Positions 49,001-59,599 of a stretch of 64,000 nucleotides of DNA are shown one piece after another. Every line of letters begins with the position of its first letter. Position 1 is the stretch's first letter. This DNA comes from Embiotoca jacksoni. Its lineage: Eukaryota > Chordata > Actinopteri > Embiotocidae. The stretch lies in the NCBI GenBank assembly GCA_022577435.1, contig JAKOON010000012.1:9913412-9977411 (forward strand), written 5' to 3'. The translations under genes were made by a program, and so were the position numbers. Under the pieces are notes generated by a model. The model was not told the DNA's origin. It saw only the letters and a program-made list of their open reading frames with translations, and did not search any database.

Positions 49001-52000
49001 GTTCCTCCAGTCTGCGCTGGCCACAAAGAAATTCCTTTCCTTCAAACACGAGGAAAGTGTCGCACCATGAGGCTGGCGCTCCAACGATCATATGAAACGC
49101 AGTTAACGATACCAAAATTCCTGAACAGACAATGGTAGAGTGGATGATGGATGAACGAATGTCAGTTGGACGGGCACATAGCCAGACATTTCCAACAGGT
49201 CTGGCTTTGCCTGCATTTTCTGTTTACAAGACCAACTGAAAGAATAATATTACTGAGCATATGAGAAAATCGAGGCAAATATCCTCTCAAGATACAAGGT
49301 GGAATGCTCAGCATTCCTTTGGGACAGGGGGACTTTTTGAGTTGCAGTCAGAGCCTTCCTGAGAACCACTTTCTCCTTTTGTCCTGTTAGCCTGGGCAGT
49401 AAGAAAGTGCACATATCCATCCCAGATAAACAGGTACCTACCTGTAAAGGTTTAAATCTGTGAACCAATCTTGAACCACAATTACGACATGGCACACTGT
49501 AAACAGGAAGGCGGCAATCTGCAGGGACTGTTGACGGATCACACAGACAGTACAATGTGCTTACATGTTAAGGTGTACAGAAGAATTGAAAAGATCATTA
49601 AACACAGAACCACAGGTCCGTAGAGGTTTTGCACCAGCTCTCAGATTACATATTGCCCTCTGCTGGCCTGCCACATACCTGCATTTCAACATATGTGTGA
49701 GGGAGGTTGTACTCTGGAGGCAACTTGCGATCGTTGTTGATAAGGTGGTCCAGAATAGATGGGCTGAGGATTGGCTGAAACAAAAAAGGCATTTAAACAC
49801 AACCTGATGCTTCAGCGCAGATCACCTCTCACCCAGACAGTTTTACTGTCAATCTGCAGATTTTCTAAATTTCCAAGTGACATTTCAGACAATTCATGAC
49901 TTGAATTCAGATGGCAAAATGAAAATACTACAGCAAAAGGAAAGTGAAACTGTCATGTTTACCTGTGTATCCAAGAAAATGACTCTCTCCTGTGTGATGA
50001 AGAAATCAATGCCTGTGCTTTGGTTTCCTCCTCTCTCCTTGATTTCTTGGGTCTGGGCTCTGAATACATGACTCCTGTTCAAACAAATACACAAGCTTAC
50101 ACGAAAAAAGAGACACAGTATGTCTCCAATCACTTCCGGTGAGCCTGTCGCTCACTGAAAATAAAAGTCATAGATGACCTGAGACCCCAAAACCGGGGAA
50201 TTATTACATCAAGTAAACTGACTGACGCAAAGGAAGATGATGTATTACAACTGCAAGTGCAACTAACAAATGCATAACTGGGGTGTAAATGAGCATTCTA
50301 GTTCGTAGCTGAGTTCAAATATTCTCTCAACCAATAGTATTTAATTATATGGATATTTAGTGCGTAGGCATTGTACAGTGTCATAACCTGAGCTGGTTTT
50401 AAATGTTACTCTGTTAGAAAACCAAATAATGTATGATTAACTGTAACGTTTCGCTCTATGGAAGCATTATATCGCCCCTGTGTGTTCACAAAGAGTAACT
50501 TACTTTTATAAACAGTGTTAAAATACAACATTTCAATGGGAAGGATAAATATATACATATAGAAATGTACTATTGATCTGTGTTATGAGTTTGTGTTATT
50601 TCAAATTTGAATAGATCAGCATTAACTGCATGTGAACCGGGAAGTACATGCAAGAAAACCCTCAACTATCATGCAACTGAGGGAACTTTGTATGTGAGTG
50701 TGGTCAAAAACATTTTGCAAGCCAACGTCAGACAGAGGTGGACAATTATGGAAAAAAATCCTGCTAAAAGGGTGTACTTTTTTCAGCCAGACATTTTTCA
50801 CCCGCAGAAAAATATGAATAAATGAATAAATGATTGAAAAGGCTAATTTTCCTTGTGGTAATGTTCAAGTACATCTTTATTGATAGGCTCTGTTCTATAG
50901 AGCATCAAATGTTTGCTTGTCAAAATATGCTGAAAAGAAAAAAACAATTTCCATGAGATGTACTTAGTTTTTCAGACTGTCTATAGCACTGACAAAAAGT
51001 CAATATGATAATATTCCTCTATTTTTCTATTATTATTTATATGACTGGTGTAACAGTGCTGTGGGTCAATCTGTAGTGCAGGCTGGTGTAGTAATGTAGC
51101 AACACAACTGTTAGTCTACTCTTCCGAAACCTTTTATTGGCAGATTTATTTTTTTTCCAAAACTTTAATGTCAGTTCTTCTAAGGTTTGGTCCTAACTGA
51201 CCTCATACACTAAACTGGGATCAGAAACACGGTGTTACTGTCTCAGTTCCTCTTTTGGCATTTGTCACAATGACAGAAAATAAAATAACACTTAACACAG
51301 TACAGAAGAATGCATTGTTCATTAGCGCATTCCTAATAACTCATATTTCAGGACTACAATGTAGATAATGATGAGTTACTGGAGAACTGACGGGGGGGGG
51401 ATTATTGCATTAAATGATGTTTAGTTCATAATTATCTGTAAATCCATCATACTCTCCACTTTCAGAAGTAGTTTAAACACTGAGAGTAACTTCTCATTCA
51501 TTACTGATTACCCTCCAGTAGTTGATACATCATCCTGACCTACTGTTTATGCGCCCACTCAAGTTAAGTGAAGCATCAATCTGAGCAGTTTACAAACTTC
51601 ATGTAACTCCTAGTACCTTTGATCTTCCTCTGGAGTGTTGGCCGATAACAGCGACATGATCGTCGATTTCCCGCTTCCCTGCAGGCCAATGACTCCCACC
51701 ACCAACATGTCTGTCTGGTCCCTCAAATACTGCAACACACCACAACAAAGCACAACTTTCTTTGAGCGGAAACCGGGAACTACACGGAACACGTCATTAT
51801 ATCTTATGACCTGCATCAACTAAGCTCATTAAGCATGAACTCACCTCCATGGCACTGTCGCACCAATTCATCTGATCGTCCACGAGCTTGATGCTGTGCT
51901 TCATCTTCTCCGGAGGAAGGAGTTTGGACTGACCGACCATGGCTGAAAGTCGTACGGAAAGATTCAAGATTTGATGTTCTTGTGTCTACAAATATAATTT

Positions 52001-53610
52001 GGCCTTAATAATAATAAAACAACAAATAATAATAATGAATGCATTTTTGTAAAACCTATAATGACTCACGGTCCACAGCGCTGCTCGATGCAGAAGCACC
52101 CATTCCTCTGTTCTGGATCTGGTATACGGGCTGTGTGGGTCGCTGCCCTTCCCGCTCCATCTTGGAGGGTCCGGGACCAGACGCCTGAGCTGCTGCTTCT
52201 GGAGGAGTCAATGGCTTCCCTGCATCATCTCTGGCTTTCATTAGCATGATGGGCTTCTCCAGGACGGGAGCTCCGCTGACGGGTGCATTCTGTGATGGCT
52301 TAGCCTTGAAAAGGATCCGAAAACAGTGCGGCTCAGTACATTACATGAGCTCAGGGGTAGACAGGCTTCACAGATAAAAACTGTAATGATCATGTTTTAA
52401 CTATAGCTTGTTTGTTGAGACACGTAGGGTTCAAAATACGGGAGGATTTTTGAACAGGTGAGGGTGGCGGGTTGTATCGTACTGTGTTTGCATTCTACCT
52501 ATTTTGTCAATCCTTTACATCTTGTTGCTTCTCTCCTACTCTCTGCGGGTACAGCTGAATTCCTAATAAACCTGTTTTCATTTGCATATTTTTTATTATT
52601 TTTTTTATTTCTGAAGCCTGACAGTGAGACCAGAATGAAACAGGGACTAAAACAGTCACTTTCACGCTGCAGCGCCGCAATTCTAAAATCCAGATTTTAC
52701 AAGCAAATGTTGTCTAAAAAAAAAAAAAAAAAAAATCACGACCACTCATAATTTGAAGACAACAGCTGTGCTGTGATTTTGGCGATATTTCCATGTAAAA
52801 TTATCTATTAAAGAGAAAGTTATAAGCAGCGGAGTATCTTTCTGCACGCAGAGCAGCTCGACACATGCCGTTTGCATCAGGTTGTTGGTTGCCATGTTGC
52901 CATTTAAGTTGAGATTGAAACGCAGAGTGTGAATCGCGCCTTTATATTGTTTCACAGAAGATCTGGCAATTTTGCGTAACGTCAGTATATGATGATAAAC
53001 TTTGAGGGCAATGCAAACAACAAAATGGTAGGGTGCTGAAAGACGGCCTGAATACATGCTGGCAGGTATGATTGTGGATATATTTCTAAATTCTGGGATG
53101 AGTTATGTAAAATGTCGACATCATCTCGGACAATGTCTGTATTGAATGATGAATGATGTAAATGCAACTCCTCCTAAGCTTTGCTCATAAATTCAACGCT
53201 ACGATTATCTAATGTACTCATATTTCATTTAATCTGACACTTCTGACCAGTAACACACAGACTCATCAAAAAGAGCTTCATGTCCGAGACGAGCTGACTC
53301 ACTCTTTCTCCGGGGGGTTTTGCCAGAATGATGGGGGTCTTCTGAATGAGAGGTCCTGGTGGATCCTCGCTCCCGTCCTGATCACAAAATGTCAAAATTT
53401 ACTCGAGTCATGAGTTTGATATACAACAAGCAGTCAAAACAACCCGGGCTCCGTCTGCATTACCCTTCGTTCTCTCGGCTGGTATTCCCGATCCCGACTG
53501 GGACCGGACAGATTTTGCCCCGGAGGTCCGACATCTCTGTCTCCCCGGCGTCGCCTCCTCCTGCGGCTCTGCCCGTACATGCCGGGCTGACTGTGGCCGG
53601 ACTCCGACAT
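46053..53610 (-). CDS. smg9: SMG9, nonsense-mediated mRNA decay factor
   Basis: SMG9 partners SMG8 and restrains the SMG1 kinase in nonsense-mediated decay. The complete model is 506 residues (human about 520) in 13 exons: 53610-53464, 53377-53303, 52304-52070, 51942-51845, 51729-51617, 50074-49963, 49774-49679, 49527-49442, 48169-48063, 47974-47867, 46990-46865, 46765-46627, 46131-46053. Phases agree throughout. Start MSESGHSQPGMYGQSRRRRR and the end RIWDGVKKSSALSEYSRLLC are recognisable. The G-domain has the P-loop GLQGSGKST (exon 5) and the preceding KLVDDQMNWCDSAME. A proline-rich disordered N-terminus fills exons 1-3. A likely poly(A) signal (TTTATT on the plus strand) is at about 45867. 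Start chosen because it matches the family N-terminus. Confidence 0.96.
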
Positions 53611-54694
53611 GTCGCGATTTTGCAGCGGATTTACAGCTGATGTCGACGGGGAAGCTCAGCAAACGATCCGAGATCCGAGTCCGACGAGAGGCGAACTAAA
53701 TGCGACTTCCGCTGAAATATCTTTGCAACTGCGGCCGGCTGGCAGTCCTGTAACTGTTAATGTCGTTGGACGTTTACATCTTTGAGTTAGCCTCAGTTGC
53801 TTCCGTGATGGTTCAACACCGACCAACTCGTCTGTGGACGTAAACAACGGAGGCTAAAGCGTTTTACATGGGGGCACTCGTTTCGTAACTCGGCGCTCAC
53901 CGGTATTGTACCGCGGAGCGGTTGCACTTTATCAACGCGGTAGATTAAACTCCACCCGCTTAAAACTGTCTTTGCTACGAAACGAATGCATCTCGTACGT
54001 CTGGTAAATGCAGTCGTAATGAAACATCGTGATGATGTTAATAGTTCCCATACGTTTAGGACCTGGTTCTAGTCATTTATCTTTATCACAGAGTTATTAT
54101 GAATAATTATCACATCGTAAGTTTCTTAAAGGCAGGGTTCAAATATTTTGTACATACAGAACAAGCTTTATTTTATTTAAGTGAAGAGTGAACTTAAGAA
54201 AGGGGATATTGATAATGCCGGACCACCCGTGACATTTATTTAGCCGGAAATGAATTTGATTTAGGTTAAACCCCCGAAATACAATTCTTAATCAATTGAA
54301 TTATTCTGCGGGCTGAAATCACAATATTCCGAAAGTACATCAAACAAGAGTTTTCACTTCATGTTTGGAGAACTAACTCAAACTACCTTCGAGTGAAACC
54401 CAACATGATGCGTTCAGGGTGTTGGAGGCTTTTCTCTTCCGGATTAAACCGGATATAGACGAGATCGGCGTACATGGACGTGGGCGCCATGAACAAGCGG
54501 ACGGTGTCATCAAACATGAAAATTGTAAGGTTTTTCTTTTTGTAATATGGCCAGTTATACTTCTAGTATCACCACCTGTGCTGCTAAACGCGTAGAGGCT
54601 GTTTACTTTTCTAAAAACAATAATAATAATAATAATAATAACAACACGAGTGACTTGAGGTGACGTGAGCACCTACTGGTGCTCGTGGACGGAG
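53611..54694. promoter_or_regulatory. Bidirectional promoter region, smg9 and zinc-finger gene
   Basis: The two genes are head to head. The stretch is richer in CpG than its surroundings and holds CTTCCGGATTAAACCGGATA at about 54437, an inverted pair of ETS-type CCGGA cores. A non-coding exon of the zinc-finger gene probably ends at 54694 (GGAG|GTAAGT). An AAT microsatellite lies at 54618-54641. Confidence 0.5.
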
Positions 54695-55390
54695 GTAAGT
54701 GCTGTTTATACGCGCATGTAGCTCAACCACGGCCGTGTTTTCACACTAATATACACATGAACTGTCTGTGGAAACAAGTTTTAATCTGTTATCGGGTTGT
54801 GAGGCGAAAATAGGCTGAAGACAGAAATCACAACCAAACCAGCTGTAGTTACTCAAAACTGTTTCACGTCGTTGTAGATTGAAGTCTTTGTGTTAACGTG
54901 GTTAATGATTTAATCTATGAACCGTCAAAAAAACAAAACAAAAAAAAGACTCCAAAAGAGACTTCAGCAGCTTGTTTTGTCTAAAAAAAAAAACCAAAGA
55001 TTGCTATCGTAGCTTAGCATGCTAACATTTGTTAATTAGCACTGAATACAACTGAGGCTGTTGTGCGCGCGCCCGTGCGTGCGTGAATCTGTCCAATGAT
55101 TATGGAGGTATTTTTTTTTTTTTAGCAAATATCTGTTATGCGTGTTTAATGACCCAATCAGACTTTATTATAAGACATCAAATAATACGTTGTTTTTTTT
55201 TCCTCAGTTGACAAATTCATTTGTTGTGCAATTGTCTAATGTTTAGATATAACAACAGCAGTTTGGCGTAATCTTTATCTTGAAAGTAAAGCTGTCTGTC
55301 TTGATGAAACCTTTTTAATATTGATTGATTGAGTCCATCCGTTCTGCTTAAAATTGCAGACCACCCGGAGGTCGCCCTGACCACATCCGT

Positions 55391-57268
55391 ATGTCTGAAG
55401 ACTCGAGCGCTGACGAAGATCGGGGTGTCGCCACAGAAAGCCAGGTGTATGATGATGCTTGCCCAGAGGGAAGGAAATGTTGGGAATGTGGCAAAAAAAT
55501 TAGCAACTTAACCAACTTGATGTCGCACTACAAAAGCCACAACATCAAAGCCACCTGCCACATCTGCAAGGTTACTTTTCGTCGCCTGACGTCGCTGTCC
55601 ACACACCTTGATAATGCCCACTTGCCACCCGTCTGCAGAAAGTGCTATCAGTCTTTCAGAAATGTGTGGGAGCTGAACAAGCATGCAGAGACAAATTGCA
55701 CAAGCTCTGCATCATTTCAACGAGATTCAGCTGTGATTTCTGGAGTCATACGCAAGAGACCCAACAGAAACGTCTTTTCCAATGAGTTGAGGCCCGAGCA
55801 AAAAATCGAGATGAAGCCTGAGGGACCCGAGACGTCTGAAAACAGCGTGGAGTACACGGTGGGGGAAGGCGATCTAGATATCGACACGGAAAGTGGCAGT
55901 GAGAAGGCGGACGGTTCAACGAGCTCAGAATCTGAAGACGAAGACAAGACGTTCTCTAAACCTGTAGAGGATCCAGAATCAGATGGAGGCTCAAACTCCA
56001 GTTCGACAGATTGTTCCAGTGACTCCTCTGACATTCAACAGCCTAAACCAACTCCTGCGCCTTCCTCTAATGCTAAAAGTTCAATGTGTGCTGTGTGTGG
56101 TAGAGGCCCATTTAGGTCAGTTAAGCTCCATTTGCTGCACTGTAGTGGTATAAAAGTGAAATATCAGTGTTTTCTGTGCAAAAAGCTTTTTGCCGATTCC
56201 CCATCTCTTAACGAACACCTCATGTCTTTTTATTCCTGTGACTACTGTGGCCAAATATTCTCTCACCAGAACTCCTACTACAGCCACGTGTGTCCCAAAG
56301 GACCCAAACCAGCATTGGTTCTCTTTTGCTCCGAGTCGCTGCCAAAAGCATGTAACATATGCAAATCCTTTTTCACTTCTGAGAAGACTTTGTCAGAACA
56401 TGTCACCAGAGTTCACTCGTCAGTGGTCAGCACCAAGGTATGCATCGTCACTAATCCAGCGCTGTTGGCTGATAAAAAGGGTAAACCAGGCGTCCAGTCA
56501 GCCATCTCGAGTCTCAACAAAGTAAACCAGGTCATTAATGGACAGATCCGTGCCGGCCAAAACTTCACAGGGTCCTTGTCCGCCGTTGTGAAATCTAGCC
56601 CTTGCCCTCGCTCGACCCCCTCCCACGCAAGCGCACCTCCCGCCCCAACGTGCACGGCGTCCGCTGCTGTCAAATCGCGGAAAGTTGGCGCCCCAGATCA
56701 GCCTTCGAGCCGTCTTTCGTCACCTTCATCTGTTCATCCCCACGGTGCCACTGACACGACTCCAGATGCTGCCGCCTCTGAGCCCGGCCCTCCGCCGTCG
56801 CCCACCATTCTGGCCATGTTTGAGAATGATAGCCAGGATGTGGCTTTAATGAAACGTATGAACATGGGCTGGCGCTCCAAGGCCCCTCACCCCTGCAGGC
56901 AGTGTGGTGCCATCTTGCGGCAGCCCTCCCTCATCATCAGCCACCGCTACCTCCACCGAGGCCGTCGCTTGCACCAGTGCCAGTGTGGTAGAGCTTTCAA
57001 GCACCGGCTGCATCTCCTGCGACATTGCGTTCAGCATGCAGAGGCTGTAAGCTACATCTGCGTCAGCTGTGGAGACACTTTCACTGGAGCGAAACTCTTA
57101 GCTCAGCACCTGAAGGGCAAATCACTGAAAAAATCCCGTTCTGGACGTCCATGGAAAAGTAAAGTTAAGAGCAAGTGTAGAATGTCCTTTACATGTGACT
57201 GCGGACAACTCTTTTGTAGGCCTTCGGCTTACATATGGCACCAACTTAAAAACAGGACAAAAAGTTGA
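55391..57268 (+). CDS. C2H2 zinc-finger protein, 625 residues
   Basis: Probable nuclear DNA-binding protein coded in one exon; an acceptor (AAATTGCAG) ends at about 55359. Three C2H2/C2HC-type fingers near residues 30-105 start with CWECGKKISNLTNLMSHYKSH. An acidic, serine-rich linker covers about 150-225. A second group of about four fingers lies around 235-345 (CDYCGQIFSHQNSYYSHVC, CNICKSFFTSEKTLSEHVTRVH). A proline/serine-rich linker spans about 395-475. The last group lies at about 500-620 (CRQCGAIL..., CQCGRAFKHRLHLLRHCVQH, CVSCGDTF..., CDCGQLFC...). Spacing between fingers is irregular and the TGEKP linkers of KRAB-type proteins are absent. I cannot assign an orthologue. The start is the first ATG after the acceptor. 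Confidence 0.9.
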   Translation: MSEDSSADEDRGVATESQVYDDACPEGRKCWECGKKISNLTNLMSHYKSHNIKATCHICKVTFRRLTSLSTHLDNAHLPPVCRKCYQSFRNVWELNKHAETNCTSSASFQRDSAVISGVIRKRPNRNVFSNELRPEQKIEMKPEGPETSENSVEYTVGEGDLDIDTESGSEKADGSTSSESEDEDKTFSKPVEDPESDGGSNSSSTDCSSDSSDIQQPKPTPAPSSNAKSSMCAVCGRGPFRSVKLHLLHCSGIKVKYQCFLCKKLFADSPSLNEHLMSFYSCDYCGQIFSHQNSYYSHVCPKGPKPALVLFCSESLPKACNICKSFFTSEKTLSEHVTRVHSSVVSTKVCIVTNPALLADKKGKPGVQSAISSLNKVNQVINGQIRAGQNFTGSLSAVVKSSPCPRSTPSHASAPPAPTCTASAAVKSRKVGAPDQPSSRLSSPSSVHPHGATDTTPDAAASEPGPPPSPTILAMFENDSQDVALMKRMNMGWRSKAPHPCRQCGAILRQPSLIISHRYLHRGRRLHQCQCGRAFKHRLHLLRHCVQHAEAVSYICVSCGDTFTGAKLLAQHLKGKSLKKSRSGRPWKSKVKSKCRMSFTCDCGQLFCRPSAYIWHQLKNRTKS

Positions 57269-57346
57269 AGAAGCCTATAATATAGTCGGGCCTCATCACA
57301 TTTCAGATTTCTAGGTTCTCCTCCGAAGTGGGCATCACAAAACCAA

Positions 57347-57892
57347 GCTGTGCTCCAAATGGCATACTTGTATACCAGCAGTCACTTTCTTAGGTGCAGC
57401 AGTGCGTTCATGCTCACAAGTATGGAAACACGCAGTGCACAACAAGTACCTGGACGATTGCTCAAAACACTCCAAAAATTGAGTGTGAAACGTTGGTAAC
57501 GTTGCACACTCGACGGTCGCTGTCCTGGCTACGTAGTGGGAAAGGAATGACCAATGATGTAAAGTATTTTTAAATTAAGGTGTCGAAAAGAAGCTGCAGC
57601 CGTTGCACACTAACGGGTTTATTTTTCCACGGAGTACCACAATACTGCTTTTGGACAGAAGCCATCAGTGTGTTGATTGTGTTTGTTGAACAGAGAGCAC
57701 AGGAACACTTTTATTCCTTCCGCGGCAGATATGTTGGCAGGTGATGAATTCGCAATAAGTGCTGAGCAACCGTTTGTAGTTTGAGACGACGCAACCCTGA
57801 CGAAATGCACTTACTAGTACACAAGTCGGTGTTCTAACATGTAAGAGTATATGTTCGTGTTTTTAAGGGAAGTACGCCAGTTGGAGCACAGC
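57347..57892. mobile_element. MITE-like element with 25-bp terminal inverted repeats
   Basis: The left end GCTGTGCTCCAAATGGCATA (57347 on) is matched by the reverse complement of the right end, GCTGTGCTCCAACTGGCGTA (57892 back). Three-base direct repeats CAA flank both ends (57344-57346, 57893-57895). There is no coding sequence. A 3-bp target duplication fits a PIF/Harbinger-type non-autonomous element. It sits in the presumed 3' untranslated region of the zinc-finger gene. Confidence 0.65.
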
Positions 57893-59599
57893 CAAAGTGT
57901 TTGTGGATCAGTGTGTAGAATTCAGATGGCATCTGGCGGTGAGGTCGCACATTGCAATCAACTGAACGCCCCTCGCGTCGCCTTCCCCTTCCAGCCGTGC
58001 GGGATGATCTACAGTGGCGGCATGAGGCTCTCTAAAGCCGGTGTCTGAGGTACTGTAGAAACATGGCGCACTCTGTGGAGGAGTACCCGCCCCATATGTA
58101 GATGCATGTGTGTTCCAGGGTAATGAAAATGAACTGTTTTTTGTTTTTTTTTAGTCTCAGGTGATTCTACACTAATGAAAATAGAATTATCAATATTATC
58201 AATTTCTGCCAATAGATCCCGCTGAATCCTACACATCTAATCAAAAAGGATATTTTACACGTCATCGGGTCGTCACTGCTTTGTTTAATTCATGTGTTAC
58301 CTCGTGACAAAATCGATGCAAAAAAACATACACATTCATTCTTACTGGCTTTGAATTATAAGCATGTCCTGGATGGTTGGTAACATGTTTTGATCATGTG
58401 CAAATAACAGTAAACAGGGTTAGAATAAGTTCTTTTGGCATCAAACCAGAGTACAATTAACCCACAAGGAATCTTTTTTAATTTAAAACACATCAAAACT
58501 CCAGTTTATTGTCCAGAGAGAAAATTAAAGTCCAGTTTTGCAATATTTTAGTCACAAAGTGCATTCGTATCAAAGGTGGGGAAGTGTGTTCCCAAATTTA
58601 TTTTCTGTCCTTAAATTTGTTTTCAATAAAGCTGATTCAGTTATTACACATATTAGACGTTGAAGAGGTTTTGATGTTCAGTTTGAAAATAGCATATTAA
58701 TTATTATTTTTTAAATCTTTTCTTATGATACTGGATGATTTGAACCCTAAGAGTCCTGAATATGTTGTTGTTGTTGTTGTTTATTTAACTCATGTCCACT
58801 AGATGGAGCAGTTGGGTTTTGAAAAGATGAGTTTACAAGGTAACCTGGATTTGAGCTTAATTTCTCTCAGAACAGGTGTAAACTCTTTTTTTGTATCAAA
58901 CGATTGCAACCCTAATGTAGACATCAATATGTTTCAGTTGACAACCATTGAAACCCCACAGACTTACAGTTTGAAATAAAAGTGTTTTTCCACAATATTT
59001 GAATTGATGTTTAGTTTCTTCTCTTCATTGACCATCACAACACAGTTTCACTCACAATTCACTTGGAGGAAAACAGAATGACAAGGAACTGTCAGACACT
59101 TGTTATATTTGATAAGCCTGTTTTCAAACATCTTAGTAATCATTAAACTGTTAATGGATTTAACTGATTAGGCTAACACTGTAACATATTGCAAAAAAAG
59201 AAAAGAAAATTAACTTGTAAAATATATCTTATTCCATAGGAATAAGGCAGTAATGGAGTTCATCAATAAAACCTTTCAAATAACAGTTCAGAGGCTCGGA
59301 CATTGTGGATAACAAGATCCTCCACTGTCCTTGTTTGAGATGAGTCGAGTTCTGTGTGCTCTGTCACAAATACATCTGCTGAAAACCAAACATTAAATTA
59401 TTTTATCTGCATAATTTTACAGCAGTGAGTCACCGTGCAGCGCACTCAGCACTGCGCCCGAAAATGAGATCTTTGGTGGTTACGCCAGTCCTCCAAGTGG
59501 TTCAGCATGTTAGGAGTCTAAAGCAGCTCTGGGTAGAGAGGATTCATGGATACTGTAGATGAAATCACTATAGGCAGTTTTTAAATGCATGAAGCCATG
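57893..59599. other. 3' flank of zinc-finger gene, nothing coding recognised
   Basis: Candidate poly(A) signals AATAAA lie at 58625-58630 and about 58976, plus strand. A TTG microsatellite is at 58763-58781. Otherwise no supported feature before the last exon of kcnn4. Confidence 0.5.
58625..58630 (+). terminator. Candidate polyadenylation signal
   Basis: AATAAA about 1.36 kb after the zinc-finger stop codon, beyond the MITE. Confidence 0.4.
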
